6,584 bases of DNA from Flavobacteriaceae bacterium (GCA_023141985.1 JAGLKH010000384.1:1-6584); one strand, 5' to 3'; shown: positions 1-6,443, counted from the first letter of the stretch. Notes: generated by a model from the sequence alone, not told the origin. Made by a program: numbers and translations.

Positions 1-363
1 CAATATTTACAATTGTTAAAAAATAAACCCGAAGATTTTTTAGTAATTTCTGGTGATGACGATTTAGCTCTTGGCATTGTTTTATCAGGAGGTTCTGGAG
101 TAATTTCAGTAATAGGTCAAGCATTCCCAAAGGAATTCTCAAAAATGATTGATTTAGGATTAGAAGGTAGAGCTAAAGACGCTTATAAATTACATTTTAA
201 GTTTATGGATATAACACGTTGTATTTTTTTAGAAAATAATCCAGCTGGAATTAAAGCCGTATTGCAACAATTAAATTTATGTGAAGATACAGTACGATTA
301 CCTTTAGTAACCGCTTCCGATAGATTAAAAAATGAAATTAAAAAATGTATAGGAAGCCTGTAA
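1..363 (+). CDS. dapA: 4-hydroxy-tetrahydrodipicolinate synthase, C-terminal part (5' end outside window)
   Basis: DapA condenses pyruvate with aspartate semialdehyde, the first committed step of the diaminopimelate/lysine pathway, in the cytoplasm. The frame is open from base 1, and 120 codons precede the TAA, about 40% of a usual ~290-residue DapA. The visible part matches the C-terminal section of the family: an ISGDDDLAL loop (compare VSGDDSLTL in E. coli), then GGSGVISV, which closes the TIM barrel, then the helical C-terminal domain with an N-x-P-A-G-I-K stretch and the terminal LRLP-like motif (here VRLPL). The Schiff-base Lys and the catalytic Tyr lie upstream and cannot be checked. 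The first in-frame Met (base 13) is internal to the fold, so it is not the start. A 123-nt gap with its own promoter separates it from bamD, so it probably ends a separate transcript. Other members of the DapA/NAL lyase superfamily are possible but less likely given these motifs. Confidence 0.93.
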   Translation, partial: QYLQLLKNKPEDFLVISGDDDLALGIVLSGGSGVISVIGQAFPKEFSKMIDLGLEGRAKDAYKLHFKFMDITRCIFLENNPAGIKAVLQQLNLCEDTVRLPLVTASDRLKNEIKKCIGSL

Positions 364-403
364 TTTTATTGAAAGTTAAATATTACTTAAACCTTATATG
401 TAA

Positions 404-444
404 AGAATAAAGTCGTTTTATTTTAGCTAAAAATTTAGTTTTTT
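404..444 (+). terminator. Weak candidate terminator after dapA (tandem AT hairpins plus T tract)
   Basis: Two adjacent AT-rich inverted repeats are followed by six T. The first pairs AATAAA (406-411) with TTTATT (417-422) around the loop GTCGT. The second pairs AGCTAA (425-430) with TTAGTT (435-440), including one G-T pair, around a 4-nt loop, and the T run is at 439-444. The stems contain almost no G-C pairs, so they would be weak, and such repeats arise easily in AT-rich spacers. The position between the dapA stop and the bamD promoter is what a terminator would have, but the call is tentative. Confidence 0.28.
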
Positions 445-462
445 AAATACATAATAAATACT

Positions 463-470
463 TACTTTTG
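463..470 (+). promoter_or_regulatory. Bacteroidota-type promoter -7 box for the bamD operon
   Basis: TACTTTTG fits the Bacteroidota housekeeping -7 consensus TAnnTTTG exactly and is followed by CAACC, a common context in flavobacterial promoters. The -33 region, about 19 nt upstream, reads TTTT (440-443), three of four matches to TTTG. Transcription should begin a few bases after 470, leaving an untranslated leader of only about 10-15 nt before the bamD ATG at 487. The box is seen directly. The start site is inferred. Confidence 0.72.
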
Positions 471-486
471 CAACCTGTTTAAAATT

Positions 487-1287
487 ATGAAGAAACTCAT
501 ATACATATTAGTTATCACGCTCACTTTTAACTCTTGTAACGAATATCAAAAGGCTTTAAAAGCTGAAGATGTCGCTACAAAATTTAAATTAGGTACAGAG
601 TTGTTTGATGCAGGCAAATACAATAAAGCAAATCGTTTATTTGTACAAATAGTTCCGAAGTATAGAGGGAAACCACAATCTCAAAAATTAATGTATATGT
701 ATTCCATGACATTTTATAAAGTGAGAGATTATTATACATCAAACTATCAATTTGAGCGTTTTGTAGGTGCTTACCCAAATAGCGAAAAGGTAGAAGAAGC
801 AGCTTTTCTTGGAGCTAAAAGCTATTACCATTTGTCCCCTGTATATACAAAAGAACAAAAAGAAACTATAACAGCTATAGAGAAATTACAAGAGTTTATT
901 AATAGGTTTCCTGATTCTCAATATTTAACCGAAGCTAATACTTTGGTAAAAGAACTAGAATATAAATTAGAAAATAAAGCTTATAGTATTGCTAAACAAT
1001 ATAATAGTATAAGTGATTTTCAAGCGTCTATTAAGTCGTTCGATAATTTTATATTAGAATTTCCGGGAACTGCATTTAAGGAAGATGCAATGTATTATAG
1101 ATTTGATTCGGCATACAAATTAGCGATTAATAGTGTGTCCCGAAAAAAAGAAGAGCGTATAAATACTGCAATCACATATTTTAATTCATTTGATAAAGCT
1201 TATGCAAAGTCTGAACATAAGGAAGAAGCAAATAAAATGCTTGAAGAACTTAATGGATTATTAAAAGAATTTAGTACAAAAAGTTAA
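487..1287 (+). CDS. bamD: Outer membrane protein assembly factor BamD (TPR lipoprotein)
   Basis: BamD is the essential lipoprotein partner of BamA that helps fold beta-barrel proteins into the outer membrane; it sits on the periplasmic face. The 266-residue protein starts MKKLIYIL, has a short hydrophobic segment, and has its only Cys at position 17 (TFNSC), which fits lipid attachment with a relaxed Bacteroidota lipobox. After that come about five TPR-like helical pairs, near residues 33-62, 68-100, 105-145, 164-195 and 200-243. Each of the first four ends in the family pattern of an aromatic/hydrophobic helix followed by YPNSE, FPDSQ or FPGT turns. The SPVYTKEQKETITAIEKLQ stretch (117-135) is typical of the BamD/YfiO family. 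The length is normal. ATG 487 is chosen because it directly begins the signal peptide and lies just after the promoter. No Shine-Dalgarno is present, as usual for the phylum. It is the first gene of the apparent operon and is followed 11 nt later by rpoZ. Confidence 0.93.
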   Translation: MKKLIYILVITLTFNSCNEYQKALKAEDVATKFKLGTELFDAGKYNKANRLFVQIVPKYRGKPQSQKLMYMYSMTFYKVRDYYTSNYQFERFVGAYPNSEKVEEAAFLGAKSYYHLSPVYTKEQKETITAIEKLQEFINRFPDSQYLTEANTLVKELEYKLENKAYSIAKQYNSISDFQASIKSFDNFILEFPGTAFKEDAMYYRFDSAYKLAINSVSRKKEERINTAITYFNSFDKAYAKSEHKEEANKMLEELNGLLKEFSTKS

Positions 1288-1298
1288 AAAAAATATAG

Positions 1299-1628
1299 AT
1301 GGATTTTAAGAAAATAGATGCACCAGTAAATACTAAAACTTACAATAGAAACGAAATTGATAAGCCTACTCAAAATATTTATGAGGCTATTTCGGTAATT
1401 TCTCGTAGAGCAGAACAAATCAATACAGAAATTAGAAAAGAACTTATTGATAAGTTAGAAGAATTTGCTACATATAATGATAGCCTTGAAGAGATTTTTG
1501 AAAATAAAGAGCAAATAGAGGTTTCAAAATTTTATGAAAAATTGCCAAAACCTCATGCTATTGCTGTTCAAGAATGGTTAAATGAGAATATTTATTTTAG
1601 AAATACAGAGGAAGAGACTCAAGAATAA
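1299..1628 (+). CDS. rpoZ: DNA-directed RNA polymerase omega subunit, Bacteroidota type
   Basis: Omega binds the RNA polymerase beta' subunit and aids assembly and stability of the enzyme. The 109-residue product carries the core omega helix at about residues 26-42 (NIYEAISVISRRAEQIN), which lines up with FDLVLVAARRARQM of E. coli omega, including the double Arg. A further segment at about 55-97, charged and ending in EKLPKPHAIAVQEWL, is absent from the short proteobacterial protein and recurs, from my memory of the family, in flavobacterial orthologues. The N terminus (DAPVNTKTYNR) also differs from the MARVT start of E. coli omega. It lies 11 nt after bamD and 5 nt before coaBC, so the three are almost certainly co-transcribed. 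An A-rich stretch, not a Shine-Dalgarno, precedes the ATG. The omega call rests on the core helix and the conserved bamD-rpoZ-coaBC order; direct biochemical proof in this group is not visible here. Confidence 0.85.
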   Translation: MDFKKIDAPVNTKTYNRNEIDKPTQNIYEAISVISRRAEQINTEIRKELIDKLEEFATYNDSLEEIFENKEQIEVSKFYEKLPKPHAIAVQEWLNENIYFRNTEEETQE

Positions 1629-1633
1629 TTTCT

Positions 1634-2845
1634 ATGTCTATTTTAAAAGGCAAAAACTTACTATTAGGAATAACAGCAGGTATTGCAGCGTATAAAACAG
1701 CATCATTAGTTAGATTATTTATCAAGGCAGGAGCTAACGTAAAGGTTATAATGACACCTGCTTCTAAAGATTTCGTTACTCCGCTAACCTTATCAACCTT
1801 ATCAAAAAACCCTGTATTTTCAACGTTTACAAACGAAGAAGATGAGAATGCTACATGGAATAATCATGTCGAGTTAGGGCTTTGGGCAGACTTATTTCTA
1901 ATAGCTCCTGCAACAGCCAATACATTATCTAAAATGGCTTCAGGTATCAGCGATAATTTGTTATTAGCGACTTACCTTTCTGCTAAATGTCCTGTATATT
2001 TTGCTCCAGCAATGGATTTGGATATGTACAAACATCAATCGACCGGTAATTCTTTAAAAACACTTGAAAGCTTTGGTAACATTATGATACCTGCCACAAG
2101 TGGAGAATTAGCCAGCGGATTAATTGGTCCCGGTCGTATGGCAGAACCAGACGATATTTTAACATTTATTGAAAATGATATTCTTAAAGGTCTTCCATTG
2201 CATGGTAAAAAGGTTTTAATTACTGCCGGGCCAACATACGAAGCTATAGATCCTGTTCGTTTTATTGGAAATCATTCCAGTGGTAAAATGGGCTTTGAAA
2301 TCGCAAAAGCAGCAGCAAACATTGGTGGTAAAGTTATTATGGTTTCCGGACCAACACATCAAAAAGCTGAGCATAGCTTAATAACTATTATACCTGTAGA
2401 AAGTGCTCAAGAAATGTATGATGCAGTTCATAAACATTTTAATAATTCAGATATTGCTATTCTTTCGGCAGCAGTAGCTGATTATAAACCAAAATATATT
2501 TCAGACAAAAAAATAAAAAAGAAGGATTCTACGTTACTACTTGAGTTAGAGAAAACTAAAGATATATTAGCGTCTTTAGGAAATATAAAACAAAAACAAA
2601 TACTTGTTGGCTTTGCTTTAGAAACTAATAATGAACTGGAAAATGCAATTAAAAAATTAAAATCTAAAAATTTAGATTTAATTGTATTAAATTCGTTAAA
2701 TGATAAAGGTGCTGGTTTTGGAGGTGCTACCAATAAAGTAACAATTATTGATAAAAACGAGAATATTACTAATTATCCATTAAAGTCTAAAGCAGAAGTA
2801 GCACAAGATTTAATGAATAAAATTTTAAAACAACTCAATGCGTAA
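1634..2845 (+). CDS. coaBC: Bifunctional phosphopantothenoylcysteine decarboxylase / phosphopantothenate-cysteine ligase
   Basis: CoaBC performs two successive steps of coenzyme A synthesis: nucleotide-dependent joining of cysteine to 4'-phosphopantothenate (CoaB, C-terminal half) and FMN-dependent decarboxylation of the product (CoaC, N-terminal half). The 403-residue length is normal. CoaC half (about 1-185): flavin-binding GITAGIAAYK (12-21), probable active-site His78 in NNHVELG, the APATANT motif (91-97), PAMDLDMY (125-132) and the clamp GELASGLIGPGRMAEP (157-172). CoaB half (about 190-403): VLITAGPTYE (194-203), RFIGNHSSGKMG (209-220) with the key Asn213, AAVADYKPK (279-287), the lysine cluster KKIKKK (292-297), VGFALET (325-331) and GAGFGG (359-364). 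Two CoaC positions differ from the E. coli enzyme: Asp128 replaces the motif Asn, and Ser161 replaces the clamp Cys. I believe both are common in Bacteroidota, but could not check. It starts 5 nt after rpoZ and overlaps porD by 8 nt. Confidence 0.96.
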   Translation: MSILKGKNLLLGITAGIAAYKTASLVRLFIKAGANVKVIMTPASKDFVTPLTLSTLSKNPVFSTFTNEEDENATWNNHVELGLWADLFLIAPATANTLSKMASGISDNLLLATYLSAKCPVYFAPAMDLDMYKHQSTGNSLKTLESFGNIMIPATSGELASGLIGPGRMAEPDDILTFIENDILKGLPLHGKKVLITAGPTYEAIDPVRFIGNHSSGKMGFEIAKAAANIGGKVIMVSGPTHQKAEHSLITIIPVESAQEMYDAVHKHFNNSDIAILSAAVADYKPKYISDKKIKKKDSTLLLELEKTKDILASLGNIKQKQILVGFALETNNELENAIKKLKSKNLDLIVLNSLNDKGAGFGGATNKVTIIDKNENITNYPLKSKAEVAQDLMNKILKQLNA

Positions 2846-3725
2846 TTTTTTAATTGTATTATCATTTTTGTTTTCATTTGCAGCATTTTCGCAAGAATTA
2901 AATTGTGATGTTGTTGTAAATGCCCAGCAAACAGGAAATGAAAATGTGCAACTATTTAAAACTTTAGAAAAACAATTAAACGAGTTTGTTAATAATACAC
3001 ATTGGACAAACAAAAACTTTGCTTCACAAGAACGGATTAATTGTAGTATGGTAATTAATATAGATAATTACAATAGTGATATTTTTCAGGCATCGATACA
3101 AATAAGATCTGCGAGACCTGTTTTTAATTCTTCTTATAGCTCGCCAGTATATAATTTTAATGATAGAGATTTTACTTTTCAATATTTAGAATTTCAAAAC
3201 TTAGTTTATAATCCTACACAATTCGAATCTAATTTGGTTTCTGTAATTACATACCATATATATATGATTTTAGCTATGGATGCTGATACATTTTCCTTAA
3301 ATGGAGGAGAAGAATATTACTCACAAGCCAGATCAATTTTAAGCTATTCCCAACAGAGTAATTTTAAAGGCTGGAAAGCAGAAGATGGGTTACAATCCAG
3401 ATTTAGTTTAATAGACAATGTTATGTCACCTACCTATAAAGAGTTTAGAAGTGTATTATATAACTATCATATGGATGGTTTAGATAATATGAATCAAAAT
3501 CCTAAAAAAGGTAAAGAAAATATTGCAACATCTTTAATGCAACTACAAGTGTTGAATAATCGTCGCCCTAATTCGTTTTTACTTCGTGTATTTTTTGATG
3601 CTAAATCCGAAGAAATTGAAGATGTATTTAGCGATGGTCCTAGTGTAAACATTACAGATCTCGTTACAACATTAACCAGGATAGCTCCAACTCATGCCAA
3701 TAAATGGAGAAATATTAATTTCTAG
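2838..3725 (+). CDS. porD: DUF4835 / PorD-family exported protein linked to type IX secretion
   Basis: I recognise this as the Bacteroidota-specific DUF4835 family, which public annotation names type IX secretion protein PorD; its molecular role is not established to my knowledge. The 295-residue product begins with a short signal peptide (MRNFLIVLSFLFSFAAFS) with a signal peptidase I site before Gln19, so the mature protein would be periplasmic or outer-membrane associated. No lipobox and no later transmembrane segment are seen. The mature chain has only two Cys, at 23 and 69, which could form a disulfide. Many aromatic and Asn residues in the middle (about 95-130) suggest a beta-rich part, followed by a more helical C-terminal half (about 140-295) with the family-like segment NGGEEYYSQARSI. 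Its ATG lies inside the end of coaBC (8-nt overlap, different frame), implying translational coupling. Family membership is fairly firm; the secretion role is taken from the family name only. Confidence 0.82.
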   Translation: MRNFLIVLSFLFSFAAFSQELNCDVVVNAQQTGNENVQLFKTLEKQLNEFVNNTHWTNKNFASQERINCSMVINIDNYNSDIFQASIQIRSARPVFNSSYSSPVYNFNDRDFTFQYLEFQNLVYNPTQFESNLVSVITYHIYMILAMDADTFSLNGGEEYYSQARSILSYSQQSNFKGWKAEDGLQSRFSLIDNVMSPTYKEFRSVLYNYHMDGLDNMNQNPKKGKENIATSLMQLQVLNNRRPNSFLLRVFFDAKSEEIEDVFSDGPSVNITDLVTTLTRIAPTHANKWRNINF

Positions 3726-3746
3726 ATGTAGTTTTCAATTTATCTT

Positions 3747-3754
3747 TAAATTTG
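3747..3754 (+). promoter_or_regulatory. Candidate promoter -7 box upstream of recN
   Basis: TAAATTTG matches TAnnTTTG exactly, in the 89-nt gap between porD and recN. No convincing TTTG lies at the expected -33 distance, which falls on the porD stop region. If used, it gives a leader of about 50-55 nt. I see no E. coli-style SOS box (CTGT-N8-ACAG) in this gap. Because AT-rich spacers contain such octamers by chance, confidence is moderate; readthrough from the bamD operon is an alternative or additional source of recN mRNA. Confidence 0.5.
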
Positions 3755-3814
3755 TAACTTTCTATTAAAAAGAAAATTGTAGTTTAATTTTTAATTTAAG
3801 ACCGTTATTTAAAC

Positions 3815-5467
3815 TTGCTTACATCACTTTCTATAAAAAACTATGCTTTAATTGATAACCTTCAGGTTAACTTTAGTAATGGACTTACAATTATTACTGG
3901 AGAAACAGGAGCAGGAAAATCTATTCTTTTAGGAGGGTTATCTTTAATTTTAGGAAAACGTGCAGATTTAACTCATATAAAAGATACGTCAAAAAAGTGT
4001 ATTATTGAAGCCACTTTCGATATTGCTAATTACAATTTAAAAACAATTTTTAGAGAAGAAGATATCGATTATGAATCGGAAACTATTATTAGAAGAGAAA
4101 TTCTTCCGTCAGGAAAATCAAGAGCTTTTGTAAACGATTCTCCAGTCAATTTAAATACATTGGCTGTTTTGGGAGAGTATTTAATAGATATACATTCTCA
4201 ACATCAAACTTTGGAGCTTACAAATAACGATTTTCAATTTCAAATTATTGATGCCTTAGCAAGTAACGACTCTAATTTACAAGACTATAAGTTAAAATTG
4301 AAGTTGTTTAAAGATACTGAAAAAGAGCTTAATAGTCTTTATAATTTAAAAGCTGAAAGTGTAAAAGAGCACGATTATAATGTGTTTTTATTGAAAGAAT
4401 TAGAAGAGGCAAAATTAATTTCTGGAGAATTAGAAATGCTAGAAACTGAATACGAAACCTTAAGTAATGTTGAAGATATAAAAGAAGAACTAAATCTTTC
4501 TAATCAATTATTAAGCGATGAACAAATAGGGATTTTAAATACATTAACAACACTAAAAAACAGCCTTTTAAAGCTATCAGAAATTTCTGGAACTTATAAA
4601 GAATTGTACAATAGGGTTAATAGTACTTTAATAGAATTGAATGATCTTTTTGGAGATTTAGAAAATACTCAAGAAGGTTTAGAAGCCAACCCAAACCGCT
4701 TGGAAGCTGTAAATACAAAATTACAAGTAATTCATAACTTGCTTTTAAAACATGCTGCAATTGATATTGAAGAATTGATAAACATTCAAATTAAATTATC
4801 TAATAAAGTTTCTTCTGCCGAGAATATCGACGATGATATTCAACTCAAATTAAAAGAGTTAAATAGTAATAAAAAAGAACTTGATACAATTGCAAAGGTA
4901 ATTCATCAAAAAAGAGAAAATGCAATACCAAAACTTGTTTTACAACTCGAAGATAAACTGGCAGATTTAGGAATGGAAAATGCAAAGTTTGACATTTCAG
5001 TAAAGCTTGAAGACGAATTTTTAAGTAATGGAAAAGATAACTTATCACTATTATTTAAAGCAAATAAAGGAGGAGATTTTAAACCATTAAAAAAGGCTGC
5101 ATCTGGAGGAGAATTATCTAGAATTATGTTAGCGATTAAATCAATCCTTTCAAAATATATTCAGTTACCGTCAATTATGTTTGATGAGATTGATACTGGA
5201 GTTTCAGGCGAGATTTCAAATAAAATGGCAAGTATTATGATAAAGATGAGTAAATCTTTACAAGTATTTACAATTACACATTTACCACAAATTGCAGCTA
5301 AAGGCGACACCCATTTTAAAGTCTATAAAGAAGATGTTGATAATAGAACTGCAACACATTTGGTAAGGTTAAATGATGATGAACGTATTGTGGAAATTGC
5401 ACAAATGTTAGGAGGAAAAAAAATGTCGAGCTCAGCCATTGCACATGCAAAACAATTACTTAATTAG
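3815..5467 (+). CDS. recN: DNA repair protein RecN (SMC-like ATPase), TTG start
   Basis: RecN is a cohesin-like ATPase that acts early in recombinational repair of double-strand breaks. The 550-residue protein has the usual length and order: N-terminal head with LSIKNYALIDNL and Walker A GETGAGKS (29-36), a Q-loop region IDIHSQHQTLEL (124-135), a long charged, Leu-rich coiled-coil section (about 150-375), then the C-terminal head with ABC signature ASGGELSRIMLAIK (429-442), Walker B IMFDEIDTG (454-462, with catalytic Glu458) and H-loop His489 in ITHLPQIAA. The start is TTG at 3815. An in-frame stop at 3797-3799 and no ATG or GTG between it and the TTG rule out a longer form, and the next Met would remove Walker A. 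The resulting MLTSLSIKNYALI fits the usual N terminus of flavobacterial RecN. It follows porD after 89 nt and precedes fabI by 58 nt. No frameshift or loss of key residues is seen. Confidence 0.95.
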   Translation: MLTSLSIKNYALIDNLQVNFSNGLTIITGETGAGKSILLGGLSLILGKRADLTHIKDTSKKCIIEATFDIANYNLKTIFREEDIDYESETIIRREILPSGKSRAFVNDSPVNLNTLAVLGEYLIDIHSQHQTLELTNNDFQFQIIDALASNDSNLQDYKLKLKLFKDTEKELNSLYNLKAESVKEHDYNVFLLKELEEAKLISGELEMLETEYETLSNVEDIKEELNLSNQLLSDEQIGILNTLTTLKNSLLKLSEISGTYKELYNRVNSTLIELNDLFGDLENTQEGLEANPNRLEAVNTKLQVIHNLLLKHAAIDIEELINIQIKLSNKVSSAENIDDDIQLKLKELNSNKKELDTIAKVIHQKRENAIPKLVLQLEDKLADLGMENAKFDISVKLEDEFLSNGKDNLSLLFKANKGGDFKPLKKAASGGELSRIMLAIKSILSKYIQLPSIMFDEIDTGVSGEISNKMASIMIKMSKSLQVFTITHLPQIAAKGDTHFKVYKEDVDNRTATHLVRLNDDERIVEIAQMLGGKKMSSSAIAHAKQLLN

Positions 5468-5470
5468 TGC

Positions 5471-5478
5471 TATATTTG
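5471..5478 (+). promoter_or_regulatory. Promoter -7 box for fabI
   Basis: TATATTTG, an exact TAnnTTTG match, begins 3 nt after the recN stop codon and 55 nt before the fabI ATG. No good TTTG appears at the usual -33 spacing; the nearest TTG (5439-5441) is about 29 nt away, too far. The predicted start a few bases later would give a leader of about 40 nt. Any upstream element would lie within the 3' end of recN. Confidence 0.6.
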
Positions 5479-5493
5479 AAACATAAATCAACA

Positions 5494-5518
5494 ACTAAAC
5501 AACAAACGACTAAACAAC
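5494..5518 (+). repeat. Short direct repeat in the A/C-rich fabI leader
   Basis: ACTAAACAAC occurs twice, at 5494-5503 and 5509-5518, with a 15-nt period. It lies in a leader (5479-5525) made almost only of A, C and T, with a single G at 5508. Such a sequence cannot fold well and would present an open, unstructured approach to the fabI ATG, which lacks a Shine-Dalgarno. The repeat is seen directly; a role in translation or protein binding is only inferred. Confidence 0.6.
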
Positions 5519-5525
5519 TTATAAC

Positions 5526-6341
5526 ATGTCATACAATTTACTAAAAGGAAAAAAAGGAATCATTTTTGGTGCTTTAGATGAAAACTCTATAGCATGGAAA
5601 ACGGCTGAACGTGCACACGAAGAAGGAGCTGAGTTTGTATTAACCAATGCTCCAATTGCAATGCGAATGGGAACCATTAATCAATTGGCAGAAAAAACGG
5701 GTTCTCAAATTATTCCTGCTGATGCAACTTCTGTTGAAGATTTAGACAGCCTTGTAGAAAAATCTATGGAGATTCTAGGAGGGAAGCTGGATTTTGTGTT
5801 GCATTCTATAGGGATGTCTTTAAATGTTAGAAAGGGCAGAGCATACACAGATCAAAAATACGATTGGACACAAAAAGGAACAGACGTTTCTGCCATGTCT
5901 TTTCATAAAGTGATGCAATCATTATATAAGGCCGATGCTATGAACGAATGGGGAAGTATAGTAGCTTTAACTTATATGGCTGCACAACGTGTTTTTCCAG
6001 ATTATAATGATATGGCTGACAATAAAGCATACTTAGAAAGTATAGCACGTAGTTTTGGTTATTTTTTCGGGAGAGATAAAAAAGTAAGAGTAAATACAAT
6101 TTCTCAATCGCCAACTCCAACTACTGCCGGAAGTGGTGTAAAAGGATTTGAAGGGTTTTTCTCTTATGCCGAAGAAATGTCTCCACTTGGTAATGCCACA
6201 GCTTTAGAATGTGCAGATTATACGATTACACTCTTTTCAGATTTAACAAAAAAAGTGACTTTACAGAATCTATTTCATGATGGCGGTTTTTCAAATATGG
6301 GAGTTAGTACCAAAATTATGGAAGCTTTTATGGATAAGTAA
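5526..6341 (+). CDS. fabI: Enoyl-[acyl-carrier-protein] reductase, NADH-type FabI
   Basis: FabI catalyses the last reduction in each cycle of type II fatty-acid elongation, enoyl-ACP to acyl-ACP with NAD(P)H, in the cytoplasm. The 271-residue protein is a member of the short-chain dehydrogenase/reductase fold with FabI-specific features: nucleotide-binding GALDENSIAWK (15-25), Asp66 in PADATS for adenine contact, LHSIGMS (92-98), and the catalytic pair Tyr160-x6-Lys167 in the stretch FPDYNDMADNK, with the second FabI tyrosine at 150 (ALTYMAAQ). The substrate-binding region SQSPTPTTAG (193-202) and the C-terminal NLFHDGGFSNMG (248-259) complete the fold. Compared with E. coli FabI it has extra residues after the SIGMS motif (NVRKGRAYTD, 100-109), which I recall as usual for Bacteroidota orthologues. 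The ATG at 5526 directly begins the family N terminus MSYNLLKGKKG. It has its own -7 box and a strong terminator, so it can be transcribed alone. Confidence 0.96.
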   Translation: MSYNLLKGKKGIIFGALDENSIAWKTAERAHEEGAEFVLTNAPIAMRMGTINQLAEKTGSQIIPADATSVEDLDSLVEKSMEILGGKLDFVLHSIGMSLNVRKGRAYTDQKYDWTQKGTDVSAMSFHKVMQSLYKADAMNEWGSIVALTYMAAQRVFPDYNDMADNKAYLESIARSFGYFFGRDKKVRVNTISQSPTPTTAGSGVKGFEGFFSYAEEMSPLGNATALECADYTITLFSDLTKKVTLQNLFHDGGFSNMGVSTKIMEAFMDK

Positions 6342-6366
6342 CAGTTTATTTAATATTATTTTAAAG

Positions 6367-6395
6367 ACCTTGTTAAAATGTTAACAGGTTTTTTT
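6367..6395 (+). terminator. Rho-independent terminator of fabI
   Basis: ACCT-T-GTTAA (6367-6376) pairs with TTAACAGGT (6381-6389): nine base pairs with one bulged T (6371), closed by a 4-nt AATG loop. A run of T (6389-6395) follows, then GTTTT. AAA at 6363-6365 can also pair with the T run, lengthening the stem. It lies 25 nt after the fabI stop and fits a standard intrinsic terminator, closing the fabI transcript. Confidence 0.87.
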
Positions 6396-6418
6396 GTTTT
6401 ATAACTACTAAAGATGTG

Positions 6419-6443
6419 AAATCTATTTTATAATAATAGATTT
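6419..6443. repeat. Perfect 9-bp inverted repeat over the last promoter
   Basis: AAATCTATT (6419-6427) is the exact reverse complement of AATAGATTT (6435-6443), with the 7-nt spacer TTATAAT. The right arm covers seven of the eight bases of the -7 box at 6437-6444. The two arm centres are 16 bp apart, about one and a half turns of DNA. It could be an operator for a dimeric regulator or a hairpin of chance origin in AT-rich DNA. No T run follows, so it is not a terminator. Confidence 0.6.

Noticed and set aside
13..363. A short independent 116-residue gene starting at the ATG at base 13.
   Set aside because: The frame is open to base 1 and the product aligns with the interior and C terminus of DapA, so this is a gene cut by the window edge, not a small gene.
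421..432. 12-bp perfect palindrome TTTTAGCTAAAA upstream of the bamD promoter, a possible operator.
   Set aside because: It is AT-only apart from the central GC, overlaps the candidate terminator hairpins, and such palindromes are expected by chance in this composition; nothing else supports a binding site.
584..778. Antisense open frame opposite bamD (64 codons).
   Set aside because: No recognisable domain and no promoter; it is a shadow of the AT-rich coding strand. The same holds for the antisense frames at 2482-2733, 2825-3013, 4845-5048 and 5938-6120.
3726..3814. Possible SOS/LexA operator or porD terminator in the gap before recN.
   Set aside because: No CTGT-N8-ACAG pattern and no stable hairpin with a T run was found; the only inverted repeat seen (TTTCT/AGAAA at 3759-3775) is five base pairs long.
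3777..3817. TTG (3777-3779) with TAAACTTG (3810-3817) as a second recN promoter.
   Set aside because: The spacing is about 30 nt, far longer than usual; the -7 match is imperfect and it runs into the start codon itself.
5410..5467. AGGAGG followed by seven A and an in-frame ATG inside recN (codon 537), looking like an internal Shine-Dalgarno and start for a 14-residue peptide.
   Set aside because: The bases encode the conserved family residues LGGKKM, this phylum rarely uses Shine-Dalgarno pairing, and the peptide would only be the last residues of RecN.
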